DNA of 64,000 nucleotides. Source: Terfezia claveryi (lineage: Eukaryota; Ascomycota; Pezizomycetes; Pezizales; Pezizaceae). The position numbers were made by a program, and so were the translations under genes. The notes below the pieces were generated by a model that ran no database searches, had not been told where the DNA came from, and saw nothing but the letters and a program-made list of their open reading frames with translations. Each line of letters begins with the position of its first letter. The stretch's first letter is position 1. The stretch covers positions 155,074-219,073 of the forward strand of contig WHUX01000087.1 of assembly GCA_015179025.1 (NCBI GenBank), read 5' to 3'. Positions 43,251-54,483 of this stretch are shown in pieces.

Positions 43251-45084
43251 ATGACTTTGTCTTGACTAGGCTCTTTTTCCTTCTTGGAAGAAGTATCGGA
43301 TTTGGGCTTGGATTTGGCATTGGGCTTAGTTTTTGCCTTCTGCTTTAGTTTGGTAATCCGATCTTTGAGATTGTCAGATTTCTTTTCGGTAGTCTTGGGG
43401 GTATTGGGTACCTCCTTTTTCGCACCAGCAGCCTGTTCTTTTTGACGGAACTGGCTCTGTGCATGTGCCTCCCTAACCTTCTCATACTAAACCTGAGACC
43501 CAGCATTTGCGATAGCCTGAAAGCACATTTCTGTACTAGCAGGTACCTTATCTAGAATGTCTTTGTCAGTACTGACTCGGACCATATGGGCCCGAGTCTC
43601 AGGCTGAATTGCACTAATCAGGTGCTCCCAGAGCTGTTCTCATAGTAGTTCCGCTACCAACTGATGAACCCTGACACGAGCGATGAAATCTTTCATCAAC
43701 TCACCTTTCTTCTGGAATTCCTTCTGAAGGGAGACCTTTGCATCCCGCTTCTCATGCTGGTTCTGATGTTAATGAATTCACGTTTAAAGACGTTAAACGT
43801 GTCCCATTCAACCCATCCGGAGTTAGCATCTGGTGTTCGCTTATGTTGATTTGCATAATACTAAGTGCTCGCACCTCCTGTAAGTAGATCCACTACGAAC
43901 AGGATTTTTTCGCTATGAGTGGAGTATGTTAGCGGCATGCGTTCAAAGGTGTGATCTACCTTCAGTAGGAACTCCTTCAGCTTGCTTGAAATTCCATTGA
44001 ACTTCGGAGGTAGGGGGAGGTTTCGGGGTTCTTTTTTATAAGCAAGAACTCGAGTTTTCTGGACTGGAGGTGGAGGTGGTAGAGGTGGAGGGGGTAGTAC
44101 TGGACCTGTCTGAGTACCAGGGATGATGAAATCTTTGATATCATCATCAATTGATCCAGTTCGTTTTGGTGAGCGCTGTTGGCCAAGTGGTTGCTCTTGT
44201 AGGTCTTTGAGCTTTCTTTTGTGAGTTTGGATTCGGTGGGAGAGTTCTTCTACTGATTCCTTATTAGTCTCACAACTCCGATTGCGATCATCTTGCTCTT
44301 GTTTGATTGCCTTTTGTGCCCAATTATTTAACTTGCCAACATCTGCCTTGATACAATCAAACTCTACCTTAGCTGCATCAATTATCGCCTCCGTATCCTC
44401 CTTGAGCTTCTTTATTAGCTCTTGCCATTGGATTTCTAACGTTTCCTTAATAGAAACTGTTAGCCATTTCACAGCATCTTCTTGCCTATCCCTTTGCCCT
44501 TTTAGAGCTGCTACTTCTTCAGTTACCTGTTGTCGTAGCAACTTTAAGTCTTCATAAGTAGCTCTTGTACCATTAAATACGATAGTATGAGATTCTTGTG
44601 CTTGTTTTAAAAAACTAGCTGGGGCATTTAGTCCTTCAGTAAGGTTCAGAATTTCTGCTCGTTGCCGTTCGAATTCTGTGGCTCCATCATGAACTATTCT
44701 AGCCAATAATTCGTCATATTCTTATTGGCTTAATCCTGTGCGAGGGGGTCGAATTAGATGTAGTGGGGGTTGTGCGGGATGACGCTGTGAAGAGGCATTG
44801 CTATTTGTTCGTCGAGGTGGTCTTCGGGAAGGTAGGCCAAATCGATCAATTAATCCAGGTGGAAATGACTGTAACTTGTCTGGACTATATATGGGGTGTC
44901 TGGAAGATTCTATCCCACGAGATAGGATATCCTCCATTGGGATGTCAATGAGATCATCTTCCGTATCTGTATCTCATTGTGGAAGATTGTGTGGTCTTTG
45001 GGTGATGGCACGAGGTGTAACATCTGGGAATGTGAGGGGTTGGTAGAGCTGGCGAGGAACTCTTGGTGTCTGTGAACTAGACCT
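43251..45084 (-). pseudogene. C2 gag, start codon lost
   Basis: Aligned with C1 gag. The start ATG (21645 in C1) is AGG at 45082-45084. TAA at about 44720 stands in LSQ-stop-EYDE (C1 has Gln). Next comes a 281-residue open stretch (43861-44706) with the coiled coil (LLRQQVTEEVAALKGQRDR) and poly-Pro run, and then a TAG at about 43858 where C1 has TGG. The C-terminal Lys-rich part is followed without stop by the zinc knuckle through ATGCGACAGGCT. Confidence 0.88.
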
Positions 45085-45133
45085 GATTTTGAGTAAATAG
45101 TAATTGAAACGAGAATCACTAGCTACAAAGTAA

Positions 45134-46596
45134 TGTCATGGGGGCCCTATTAACTGATAGCGCTCTTACAACTATTAGGACGGCCATAATTTCCTGCCGC
45201 AACGATATCTATTCCACAATATAGAATATCAATCCTATAGCAGTAAAGTTTTAGTCCAACAGTAGTTCTTTACGACAGATCTTATTTCGTAACAAAAGAT
45301 AAATCCTATGTTGCTTAAACGTAAAGTTAACTCAAGACTTAGAACTTTGTAGGCTTCGTGTACTCAAGGTGCTCTTGCTTTCGAATACTCGCTAGTGGTA
45401 GAATGAATTCAACCGGGACTACTTGCACTATTTATATCCAGCGGTGTTCATAGATATTCTTATGATAAAAATATTTTATAAAACGCGGGCCTACCTGTCA
45501 CCTTGGAATTTCTTCCTAAGTGTTATGCTATCCACAACTTTGTTAATGCAGTTGCTATCTGCATTCGTTGTTACAGGTTACTAACCCGAACGTAGAGAAT
45601 ATTCCCATATCTACATGTTATACATACTTCGCTTATAGCTCGCTTACCCCATTAAAGAATTCTTATCCGAGACAACTAAATTCAATTTCAGATACGTTAC
45701 CAATTCCCAATACTATCGAATTACCATCCGCCAATATTCGAAGGCATCTAATTATGTTTCCGGCAATATTCACTTAATAGTGTCTAGTGTCCATTGAAAA
45801 TAATTTTCAACTGCACATAACTCTATGAATAGAGAACCGTGGGTCACAAGTAGATTACCATTGGAAAGGTATCAACGCATAGAAGATTATAGAATCTTAG
45901 TTTATCGCGATACCCAAATTATTCACAGAGTTATTACCAATAATAAGTAAACCTCCTCTTGGACCTATATGACCATATTAAAAGTCTTATATCTCCCTGA
46001 GTTTAACTCCGATCATAAAAGGGATTGCAGAAATGGAATCAGGACGAAGAGTAGGCCTAGATGGAACCTTGAAACATTACATTCGGAGAACTTTATGTTT
46101 TGGCCCTACCTTTGGCCTCTGTCCTGGGCGCACTCCCTTATAGTGTTACCGGATGCACTTGGGTCTAAAGTGTGCCCTCGGTCATTCATTTTTTTAGTTA
46201 TTTTTACTGAATTATTTTCCTGCAGTTCAGGGTAATAATTCAATATTCAGGGTAACGCCAAGACTTCAGGGTAACCGCTAATATAGCTAGCATATATATG
46301 CATATAGTCCGCATATTAATCTTAGTATAACTATTGAACCGTTAATCAGATTCTTATGAAACTTAAACCGTAGCTCCCTCAAGGGTCTATGGACGTTCCA
46401 TCAGGGTCTTAACTATCTAGGATGATTATAAACCACTCCGAGGTTCATACCCGTTTTATATACTTAACTCTTATAGATAAGTATTAGAAACGTTTGCACC
46501 ACACTGCTAAGAGTGTACCTAGAGTTCATATAGATTCTAGGGTCGTTCTATAAGGACCCAAGTACCTTTGGTAGAGCTGGATGTCACCCCGTAACA
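45134..46596 (-). repeat. 5' LTR of C2
   Basis: 1463 bases; the plus-strand view starts TGTCATGGGGGCC and ends CCCCGTAACA (G to A change in the terminal word). A TATA box equivalent to that of C1 lies near 45430. Confidence 0.93.
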
Positions 46597-46600
46597 GTAC

Positions 46601-49313
46601 CGGCAATCAAATATCCCGGCTGACATATAGGGCAAGCGAATATTCAGGCTGATATCTAGTGCAAGCGAATATTCAGGTTGGCATATAGAGCGAGTGAATA
46701 TCCAGTGAGATATAGGGGGAATATCCCGGCTGATATCCAGCATGAGCAAATATTCAAGTTGGCATATGGAGCGAGCGAATATCCAGCGAGATATAGGGGG
46801 AATATTCAGGCTGACTAGAGGCGGTTTTTCAGGCTGATATCTAGAGCGAGCAAATATCCAAGCTGACAAATAGGGCCAACGAATATCCAAGCTGACATAT
46901 AGGGTGAGCGAATATCCAGGCTGATATATTAGGCGAGCGAATATTCAGGCTGACATATAGAGCGAGCAAATATCCAGGCTGATATCTAGGTCGACCAAAT
47001 ATATAGGTTGATATCCAGGGCGAGCGAATATCCAGGCTGACATGTAGAGCAAGCGAATATCTAGGCTAACATATAGTATCCAGGCTAATATATAGAGCGA
47101 GCGAATATCCAGGCTAATATGTAGAGCGAGCGAATATCCAGGCTAATATATAGAGCTAGCAAATATTCAGGCTGGCATATGGAGCGAGCGAATATTCAGG
47201 CTAATATCTAGGGCGAGCAAATATGCAGGCTGATATCCAGGGCAAGCTAATATCCAGGCTGATATCCAGAGCAAGCGAATATCTAGGCTGGCATATAGAG
47301 CAAGCAAATATCTAGGCTGGCATATAGTGTGAGCAAATATGCAGGCTGATATCTAGGTCGAGCAAATATATAGGCTGATATTCAGGGCGAGCGAATATCC
47401 AGGCTGACATGTAGAGCAAGCGAATATCCAGGCTAACATATAGAGTGAGCGAATATCCAGACTAACATGTAGAGCGAGCGAATATCTAGGCTAACATATA
47501 GAGCGAGCGAATATTCAGGCTGGCATATGGAGCGAGCGAATATCCAGGCTAATATCTAGGGCGAGCAAATATGCAGGCTGATAGCTACGGCAAGCTAATA
47601 TCCAGGCTGATGTCCAGGGCGAGCGAATATCTAGGCTGGCATATAGAGCGAGCAAATATCCAGACTGGCATATAGATCGAGCAAATATCCAGGCTAATAT
47701 AGGGGGCGAGCAAATATATAGGCTGATATCCAGGGCGAGCGAATATGCAGGCTGACATGTAGAGCGAGCGAATATCCAGGATAACATATAGTATCCAGGC
47801 TAATATATAGAGCGAGCAAATATCCAGGCTAACATATAGAGCGAGCGAATATCAAGGCTAATATATAGAGCGAGCGAATATTCAGGCTGGCATATGGAGC
47901 GAGCGAATATCCAGCCTAATATCTAGGGCGAGCGAATATGCAGGCTAATATCCAGGGCGAGCTAATATCCAGGCTGATATCCAGAGCGAGCGAATATCTA
48001 GGCTAGCATATAGAGCGAGCAAATATCTAGGCTGGCATATAGAGTGAGCAAATATCCAGGCTGATATTTAGGTCGAGCAAATATATAGGTTGATATCTAG
48101 GGCGAGCGAATATCCAGGCTGACATGTAGAGCGAGCGAATATCCAGGCTAACATATAGAGTAAGTGAATATCCAGGCTAACATGTATAGTGAGCGAATAT
48201 CTAGGCTAACATATAGAGCGAGCGAATATTCAGGGTGGCATATGGAGCGAGCGAATATCCAGGCTAATATCTAGGGCGAGTGAATATGCAGGCTGATATC
48301 TATGGCGAGCTAATATCCAGGCTGATATCCAGAGCGAGCGAATATCTAGGCTGGCATATAGGGCGAGCAAATATCTAGACTGGCATATAGATCGAGCAAA
48401 TATCCAGGCTGATATAGGGGGCGAGCAAATATACAGGCTGATATATGGGGCAAGCAAATATCCAGGCTGATATATAGGGCAAGTGAATATCCAGGCTGAT
48501 ATATAGGACGAGCAAATATCCAGACTGACATATTAGGCAAGTGAATATTCAGGCTAACATATAGAGCAAGCAAATATCCAGGCTGATATCTAGGTCGAGC
48601 AAATATATAGGCTGATATCCAGGGCGAGCAAATATCTAGGCTGACATGTAGAGCGAGCGAATATTCAGGCTAACATATAGAGCGAGCGAATATCCAGGCT
48701 AACATGTAGAGCGAGCGAATATCCAGGCTAACATATAGAGTAAGCGAATATTCAGGCTGGCATATGGAGTGAGTGAATATCTAGGCTAATATGTAGGGTG
48801 AGCGAATATGCAGGCTGATATCTAGGGCAAGCGAATATCCAGACTGATATCCAGGGCGAGCGAATATTCAGGTTGGCATATGGAGCGAGTGAATATCCAG
48901 CGAGATATAGGGGGAATATCCAAGCTGATATCTAGTGCAAGCGAATATTCAGGTTAGCATATGGAGCGAGCGAATATCCAGCGAGATATAGGGGGAATAT
49001 CCAGGCTCACCGGAGGGGGTTATCCAGGCTAATATCTAGGGCCAGCAAATATCCAGGCTGATATCTGGGGCGAGCAAATATCCAGGCTGATATATAGGGC
49101 AAGCAAATATCCAGGCTGATATATGGGGCAAGCGAATATCCAGGTGGGCATATTGAGTGAGCTAATATCCAGGCTAACATATAGAGCGAGTGAATATCCA
49201 GGCCAATATATAGAGCAAAGGAATATCCAGGCTGGCATGTAGAAAGAGCAAATATCCAAGCTGGCATATAGGGCGAGCAAATATCTAGGCTAGCATATAG
49301 AGTGAGCAAATAT
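46601..49313. repeat. Satellite of 29-base units with higher-order structure
   Basis: About 90 tandem units of the form AATATCCAGGCTGATATCTA plus GAGCGAGCG. Marker units starting TTCAGGCTGGCATATGG lie at about 47166, 47514, 47881, 48229 and 48751: spacings 348, 367, 348 and 522, that is 12, 12 plus a partial, 12 and 18 units. A distinct variant with AGATATAGGGGGAATAT occurs only near both ends (46700-46810 and 48895-49000), each followed by a GAGG-GGTT word. Encoded frames (YSLALDISL-like on the minus strand) are artefacts of the repeat. Confidence 0.92.
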
Positions 49314-49440
49314 CTATACTACTGTATGTTTCCTGTCGCTGTATGTTTCCTATCTCTATGCGCCTGTCTCTACAATTGAATTGGCAAGTAGAAAAAGTAA
49401 TGAGTTTTAGCAGAATATAGTACTATAGTATTTGAAACTG
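49314..49440. other. Short CTGTATGTTTCCT repeat and spacer
   Basis: The CTGTATGTTTCCT word occurs twice at 49322-49352. No gene. Confidence 0.5.
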
Positions 49441-49444
49441 ACAG

Positions 49445-49535
49445 TAGGCATAGCGTAGTGGTAAATTCTTTACTTTACGGTTTATATTTATTTATTGAGG
49501 GCCCGAGTTCGATTCCCAGTGGAGGCAAGAAGTTA
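49445..49535 (+). ncRNA. tRNA-like sequence, probable SINE head or tRNA pseudogene
   Basis: TAGCGTAGTGG at 49451-49461 matches an RNA polymerase III A box, and GAGTTCGATTCCC at 49505-49517 matches a B box, about 45 bases on. The acceptor ends do not pair well, and the T stem has mismatches, so it is not a functional tRNA. A tRNA-derived SINE or a pseudogene is the simplest reading. Confidence 0.55.
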
Positions 49536-49689
49536 ATTGCCTTAATATCACTGTTGGCGGACTGGGAGCAGGGTTGTCGGGTATCCATTCCTTAATGATC
49601 CAGTTCACTATATTTCCACCAAACCACAAGTCTACAACGAGGGCAACCTAAGAAGTAGTGTGATGGTGCTTGGAGTATAGTGAACTGGG
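49536..49689. other. Possible SINE body
   Basis: Sequence after the tRNA-like head; no coding. TGTTGGCGGACTGGGAGCAG resembles the inverted text at 36520-36550, a hint of a second copy. Confidence 0.3.
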
Positions 49690-49955
49690 GTAACTCATTT
49701 TGCCTTTTGACAAAAGATTCTAGACTGATTTCCTCGCTTGATTGTATGCCAGTGGTGATTTCCTTGCTTAATTCTCTGCTGATTTCCTCTCTCAATTCTA
49801 TTCTGATTTGCTTGCTCAATTCTACGCTAGTTTGCTCGCTCATTTTCTCGCTGATTTGCTCGCTCGATTGTAGGCTGATTTCCTCACTCGATTCGGTGAT
49901 ATCCTTACTCAATTCTCTGCTGATTTCCTCGCTCAATTCTAGGCTGATTTCCTTG
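49690..49955 (-). repeat. 24-base minisatellite, second block
   Basis: On the minus strand about ten units of GAATTGAGCGAGGAAATCAG plus CAGA. The frame encodes SEEISREL/SEQISEKM-type octapeptides (49592-49936, 114 residues). Related to 37110-37340. I do not regard the frame as a proven gene. Confidence 0.8.
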
Positions 49956-50007
49956 CATCAGGAAGAAAAATATGGCGTCCTGACGCCTTGCAGAGACGTC
50001 CTGATGC
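49956..50007. repeat. Inverted-repeat terminus CATCAGGAAGAAAAA
   Basis: Starts CATCAGGAAGAAAAATATGG and soon reads GACGTCCTGATG. It resembles the ends of the elements at 50348-50595 and 61030-61056, so it is probably a truncated member. Confidence 0.5.
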
Positions 50008-50347
50008 CCTTCCTTATTTCATTGCCTGTATTGCCTGCCAGGGCGCCCTATAGGTACCCTTCTGACCTCGTGCCTCCCCAGACATCCTCTATATACCTCT
50101 TCGACCTGGTGCCTCCCAGGGCACCCTGCACGTCCTCCTCTTGTTGCCTCCTAGGGCATCCTGTACGTACCTTCCGACCTCTTGCCTCCTACGGCACTCT
50201 GCAGGTACCTCTTCGAACTAGTGCCTCCCAGGGCACCCTGTACGTCCTCCTTTTATTGCCTCCCAGGGCACCCTGAATGGTACTTCCGACCTCTTGCCTC
50301 TCATGGCACCCTGCAGGTACCTCTTCGAACTGGTGCCTCCCAGAGCA
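50008..50347. repeat. GC-rich minisatellite, first part
   Basis: Units of about 37 bases with TGCCTCCCAGGGCACCCTG, in a larger period of about 110 bases (GCAGGTACCTCTTCGAACT against TGTACGTCCTCCTTTT). Interrupted by the element at 50348. Confidence 0.85.
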
Positions 50348-50595
50348 CATCAGCAAGAAAAAAGTGGCATCGGGACGCTAGGTGGTGTCTCCAGGAGACA
50401 TGGTTGTCTCTTGTATCTTTTGTGTCTTTTGTGTCTCCTGGGAATCTCCTGAGTGTCTCCTATATGTCTCCTAGTGTCTCCCAGTGTCTCCAGGAGACAC
50501 CAGGAGACATTCTGCCAATCGTGGAGACACATCTTGTCTCCAGTGGCATTACTGTCTCTAGAGACACTGGAGACAAACTATTTTCTTTCCTGATG
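50348..50595. mobile_element. 248-base inverted-repeat element (MITE-like) with GTGTCTCC array
   Basis: Begins CATCAGCAAGAAAAAAGTGG and ends TATTTTCTTTCCTGATG, an imperfect terminal inverted repeat of about 18 bases. If the ends are ATCAG/CTGAT, GCAC flanks it on both sides (50345-50348 and 50595-50598). The interior is mostly repeated TGTCTCC words, some as inverted pairs (GTCTCCAGGAGAC). No coding. It split a minisatellite that continues on both sides. Confidence 0.7.
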
Positions 50596-50780
50596 CACCC
50601 TGTACGTCCTCCTTTTGTTGCCTCCTAGGGCACCCTGAATAGTACTTCCGACCTCTTACCTCTTATGGCACCCTGTATGAAACTTACCAACGTCTTGGCT
50701 CCCACTGCAGCCTGTAGGTACTTCACCTCTCAGAGTACCCTGGACGTACTCCGACCTCTTACCTTCGAGGGGACCCTGTG
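50596..50780. repeat. GC-rich minisatellite, second part
   Basis: Continuation of 50008-50347 after the inserted element, with GCCTCCTAGGGCACCCTG and GGACCCTGTGCATACCTCTTC-like units fading out near 50780. Confidence 0.8.
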
Positions 50781-51015
50781 CATACCTCTTCGACTTTGTA
50801 CGATCACCTTTTGTTCTGGCTTTTCCACACCCCCCATATTTCCCACCTTCTTGCTTGGTTGCAGGCACCACGCGTCCCCTCGTGACCATCTGTATACAAT
50901 ACTGCATGACTTCCACACTAGAAAAGCCCGCAATAGGACCTCTACACTTCCCACTTCTAGCTTGCCATTTAACTCAAGGTATCAAAAGCTTGTTAATCTA
51001 CTTACAAGCACTATC

Positions 51016-54000
51016 TCATTCACTATATAGCTCATTCCACATATAGAAATCAATCCGATTGTTCACTAGCCACGTATTTCCTTCCTTTAACCCAATCATA
51101 TGTGCCATTCCTTCGATGTCCGTAATGCACAATATATTCATTCCTTTCCCATCCTCCCGCCCTTCCATCCGAACCATTCCTTCATCCCTACCTGGCCTGC
51201 TTGACCCTCGTACTCTAAATATTGATACAAGAGCCACTTCATGGACTCTATTAATATTATCCCGCACGCTGAAAGCCCTCCCAGTTTCCCAACAATTTTT
51301 CCATCCAGGTCACCCCTTGAATATTCTGACCACCACTTTCGTCGCACCTATACTCAATCAGCCCTAGGCTGACCTTGCTTGCGAAATGCTTTTTGTGTAG
51401 TCTACTGGACATTGTGTATCTGCTTACCCTCACCCTGGAATTCTGGTACCTTGACTGAGAGCTCCGCATAATAGTGCATCGGGAAATGTGCAACCCCTTC
51501 CAGATTCACCGGTTCTGGTGTATTCAGCCTTAGGTATTGGAAAAACCGCTCTGGAAGTTGCCCAATACCCAGCCTTGCTGCAAGCGTCTGCATAGGAGTA
51601 CCTTCTGGACCATCCGAAGCCTGTTTACCCTGTAAGATTAGACCCTGTGGTTTCCCTGCCCGTATTGTCGTCTCCTCAAGGTCCTCCACATGTCGTCTCC
51701 TCAAGGTCCTCCACATGTCGTCTCCGAATAAGATCAAGAATAGCCCTGCTGAACCTATACCCTTGGCTCCATTCCTCCATGTTCAATTCCCTCATTCGCA
51801 ATGCATGTTTAACCGTGATGGTATCCAGTATTTGCTCGGCTGCATTTACACGGTTAAATCTTCGATAAGCATTTTCAGAGGCTTATGAAGAGTTCTGTAA
51901 CCTCGGTGGAGTACTGGGGGAGAGTCCCGAAATCTTTGATTTGCATGGTATAGTGGGATAGCAGATGCAACTTTGGAAAATTGAAATCGGCCTTACACAG
52001 GACATCCTGAATAACCTGTTGTCTCTCCTGCCTTTCTTCCGTCGCTATTTTCGTTCTTTTTGTGGCGCTGAGCTCGAAATATTCATCTAGTTTTGCTTGA
52101 CGTGCCGAAAGCTGATCAGCTACAAGCTCCCTTGAAGCCTCCTTTCATTCTCATGATCGTTTTTCGTCGCCCGAAACTCAGTGAAGACAGGTAGGTTATC
52201 GTAGAATTTCCGAAGATATAAATACATATACCCTATCGTTTGCGGTGTGTGACTCCGGTACTACGCCAAAAGGCAGAAATCAGTGATATATCGCACACAA
52301 CGGATGGCTCGCTTGCTATCTGCTTTGGCACATGCTGAGAGACTTGGGGTGTCTGTTATTGGATCATGTAGCGCTGCTGTGGAGCAAGCCAATATCACAT
52401 GATTAATTCCTCGCATTTCCATACCACTCCACATCGTAATCTGCCAATATCTCTTCTGTGGTGGTCGATACCCTAGATATGGTGGGATCTGTTCCCAGAT
52501 CCTGTCGAACACCTCTACGCGCTTGTGTTTCTTGAGAAACTGCTCTATCCAGCCCATTAAATGCTTCAGTATCCCAAGAAGAATATTGTGAAGTATATCG
52601 CCACGGACTATATCTGGTAGTTGGATACCAAGGACTTAGAGCTGAACCCACAGCGCGTTCTCAAAGGGCTTTATTCCAGCATCATCTAACCTAGCCACAT
52701 ATTAACTATGCCCTAACCATATCCATGATCATTAGCTACATACCTTTCTAGATCCCCTGCCCGATAGAGATTCTCATAGGCTGCATGATTGTGCATGGGT
52801 TGTGATTTCTTATGGAGAATTCCAAGTTCCCGTGGACTTACGATACACACAGGGCAACGATTGGTTTTAATACCATGGATGTTGACATTTTCCATATAGT
52901 CGGCAAGCCAGGCGGAGAGAACTGGTATGTACTTCCTAACATTGCCGTCTCCGCAGAGAATGTCCGATCCACCTTCCTATGAAAGTTGTTAATACAGACC
53001 CTCAAGGCTCTATCCAGGATGATATACTTACTTTGAATACTTTTGGAGGGGGAGCCAAGATACGTGAAACAATCTGGTGTTGTACCCTTAGCGCATTACA
53101 TTCCTGCTCTTTGGTCGAGAAACCTGGAATCTTATTGTTCCACTTGGGGCCGACTGGGAAAAGGCCCATTAGGATCCACGCTTGTCTTGTTGGCTGATTC
53201 CGAATTTCTGAGTGAATGTTGCCAATAGTCATAAACAACGGCCATAATTTCTTGTCCCCAGAGAAATTCGTGAGGCAAGTTTGATCGGACGTTAAAAGTA
53301 CTGGCACCAGTGATGTCCCAATCGGGAGCGTCTTCTAGGTCTCGTCAGCATCTGCACTGGTATTTGCTGGATAGGTTCTATACTTGTGTCCTCCACCACC
53401 AATCACCGGTATTCATTTCCGTATATACCCGGTTACCTTCTTCATCGAATTCGTGAATCGGCGCGAAAACCAGGTGTTTGCCATAGGCACTTGCTGAAGT
53501 AGATATCGCACAGTATCCTCAAGGTCCCTATAATAGAATGCAGAGCCCTTTTGGAGGTGAAAGTCGACTGTTCCTGTCTGCCAGCCGGGTTGATCAATCA
53601 TCTCACGCATTTTATTTCTCCATGTATATCCTGAGTGAAAATGGACTCCATCATCCTCTGAAAGCCCTGGTGGTAGCAGATTTTGCTTGAAAAAACGATC
53701 AATATTTGTTAATGAGGTTTTGCTCTCATGGAAGAATCTCGCAAGCTTGTATTCGTACGCATTCTGGAAAGGCGCTATTGGATTGAATTGAAGCCGCCGC
53801 AGATCGTTCAAAGGTATTGTCGCAATAATCTTTCCAACTTCATACTCTGCTGGCAGATATTGTGTAACGAGCATAGACTTCTCCCGGATTCCTTGAACAC
53901 TACAATGGACATCTAATAACAGATTTCAAAAGTCAGAACCCTGTTGTTCCGGACATAATTCATGGCCTCATACCGTCTCCGACTTCCACACTAGAAGTCC

Positions 54001-54376
54001 GAACTTCCAAATCCCCTAAAGACTCATTCAAGTATGTACTCAACAACGCCCCAGTTTGCCGGAGTCGCTTAGCGGGTATAGTCCGAACCTCTGTGGACGT
54101 CGGGGAAACAGAGCGTGTTCGTTTCAACCAGGCTGGCCTTCTCACGGATACTGAGGTCTCGGATCCTGAGGTCTTGGATACTGAGGAATTTGTATAGGGA
54201 TGTCGCTGCTCTTGCTGGTCCTCGACTGGATTGTGACTCTGTGCCGCTGAGGCCGACTCTGAATGTTGGGCTCGCAAATGTCTCCCATACTGTCCAGCTT
54301 TTTGAAATTCAAAGTCACAAAACCTGCAACGCATTCTGGATGTCAGTTGCCTGGTCACGCGACTGTTGTAGGGCAC
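51016..54376 (-). pseudogene. Plavaka-type transposase gene 2 (CACTA superfamily), lightly decayed
   Basis: ATG at 54376. N-terminal C2H2 finger CRFCDFEFQKAGQYGRHL then RAQH (CX2CX12HX4H). A 61-base intron at 53913-53973 (GTATGA...TTAG) keeps the frame. Then FYYRDLEDTVRYLL, EMNTGDWWWRTQ (near 53390), an intron of about 50 bases ending CCTAG, LLTSDQTCLTNFSGDKKLWP, NIHGIKTNRCPVCIVSP, KKHKRVEVFDRIWEQIPPY, QITMWSGMEMRGINHVIL, and a C-terminal part with ACGIILIESMKWLL and NTWLVNNRIDFYMW. These motifs match Plavaka transposases, which cut and paste CACTA-like elements. A frameshift near 53460 and stops near 51370 and elsewhere disable it. Better preserved than the relic at 7287-9770. Confidence 0.82.
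53913..53973 (-). other. Intron 1 of the Plavaka gene
   Basis: Donor GTATGA, branch TCTGAC, acceptor TTATTAG on the minus strand. Joining restores the frame VGD-VHCSVQGIR. Confidence 0.75.
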
Positions 54377-54483
54377 TTACTGTTCCGTAAGTACATATAC
54401 CTAATGATTTTGGCCCACGGGGATTCATCGTGTCCATGTTGGATGAGAATTTCCTCTAATGGAGCTGTCGTGGCATAACCTTA

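Larger units (their letters stand above)
37394..46596 (-). mobile_element. Element C2: full-length chromovirus, sister of C1
   Basis: 9203 bases on the minus strand, LTRs at 37394-38844 and 45134-46596. GTAC precedes the left LTR (37390-37393) and follows the right LTR (46597-46600), a four-base duplication (a fifth base no longer matches). Internal order as in C1. C2 keeps many codons that are stops in C1 and has a perfect zinc knuckle, but carries its own stops, frameshifts and a lost gag start codon. It sits in minisatellite DNA. Confidence 0.93.

Noticed and set aside
47515..48573. 75-90 residue open frames (YSLALDISL type) in the satellite
   Set aside because: Produced by a 29-base unit that cycles through frames every 87 bases; no start context or conservation beyond the repeat.
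46601..49313. CRISPR array
   Set aside because: Units are contiguous with no unique spacers, in a eukaryotic context; it is a satellite.
50665..51868. Plus-strand frames over the Plavaka 3' region
   Set aside because: They lie opposite recognisable transposase motifs.
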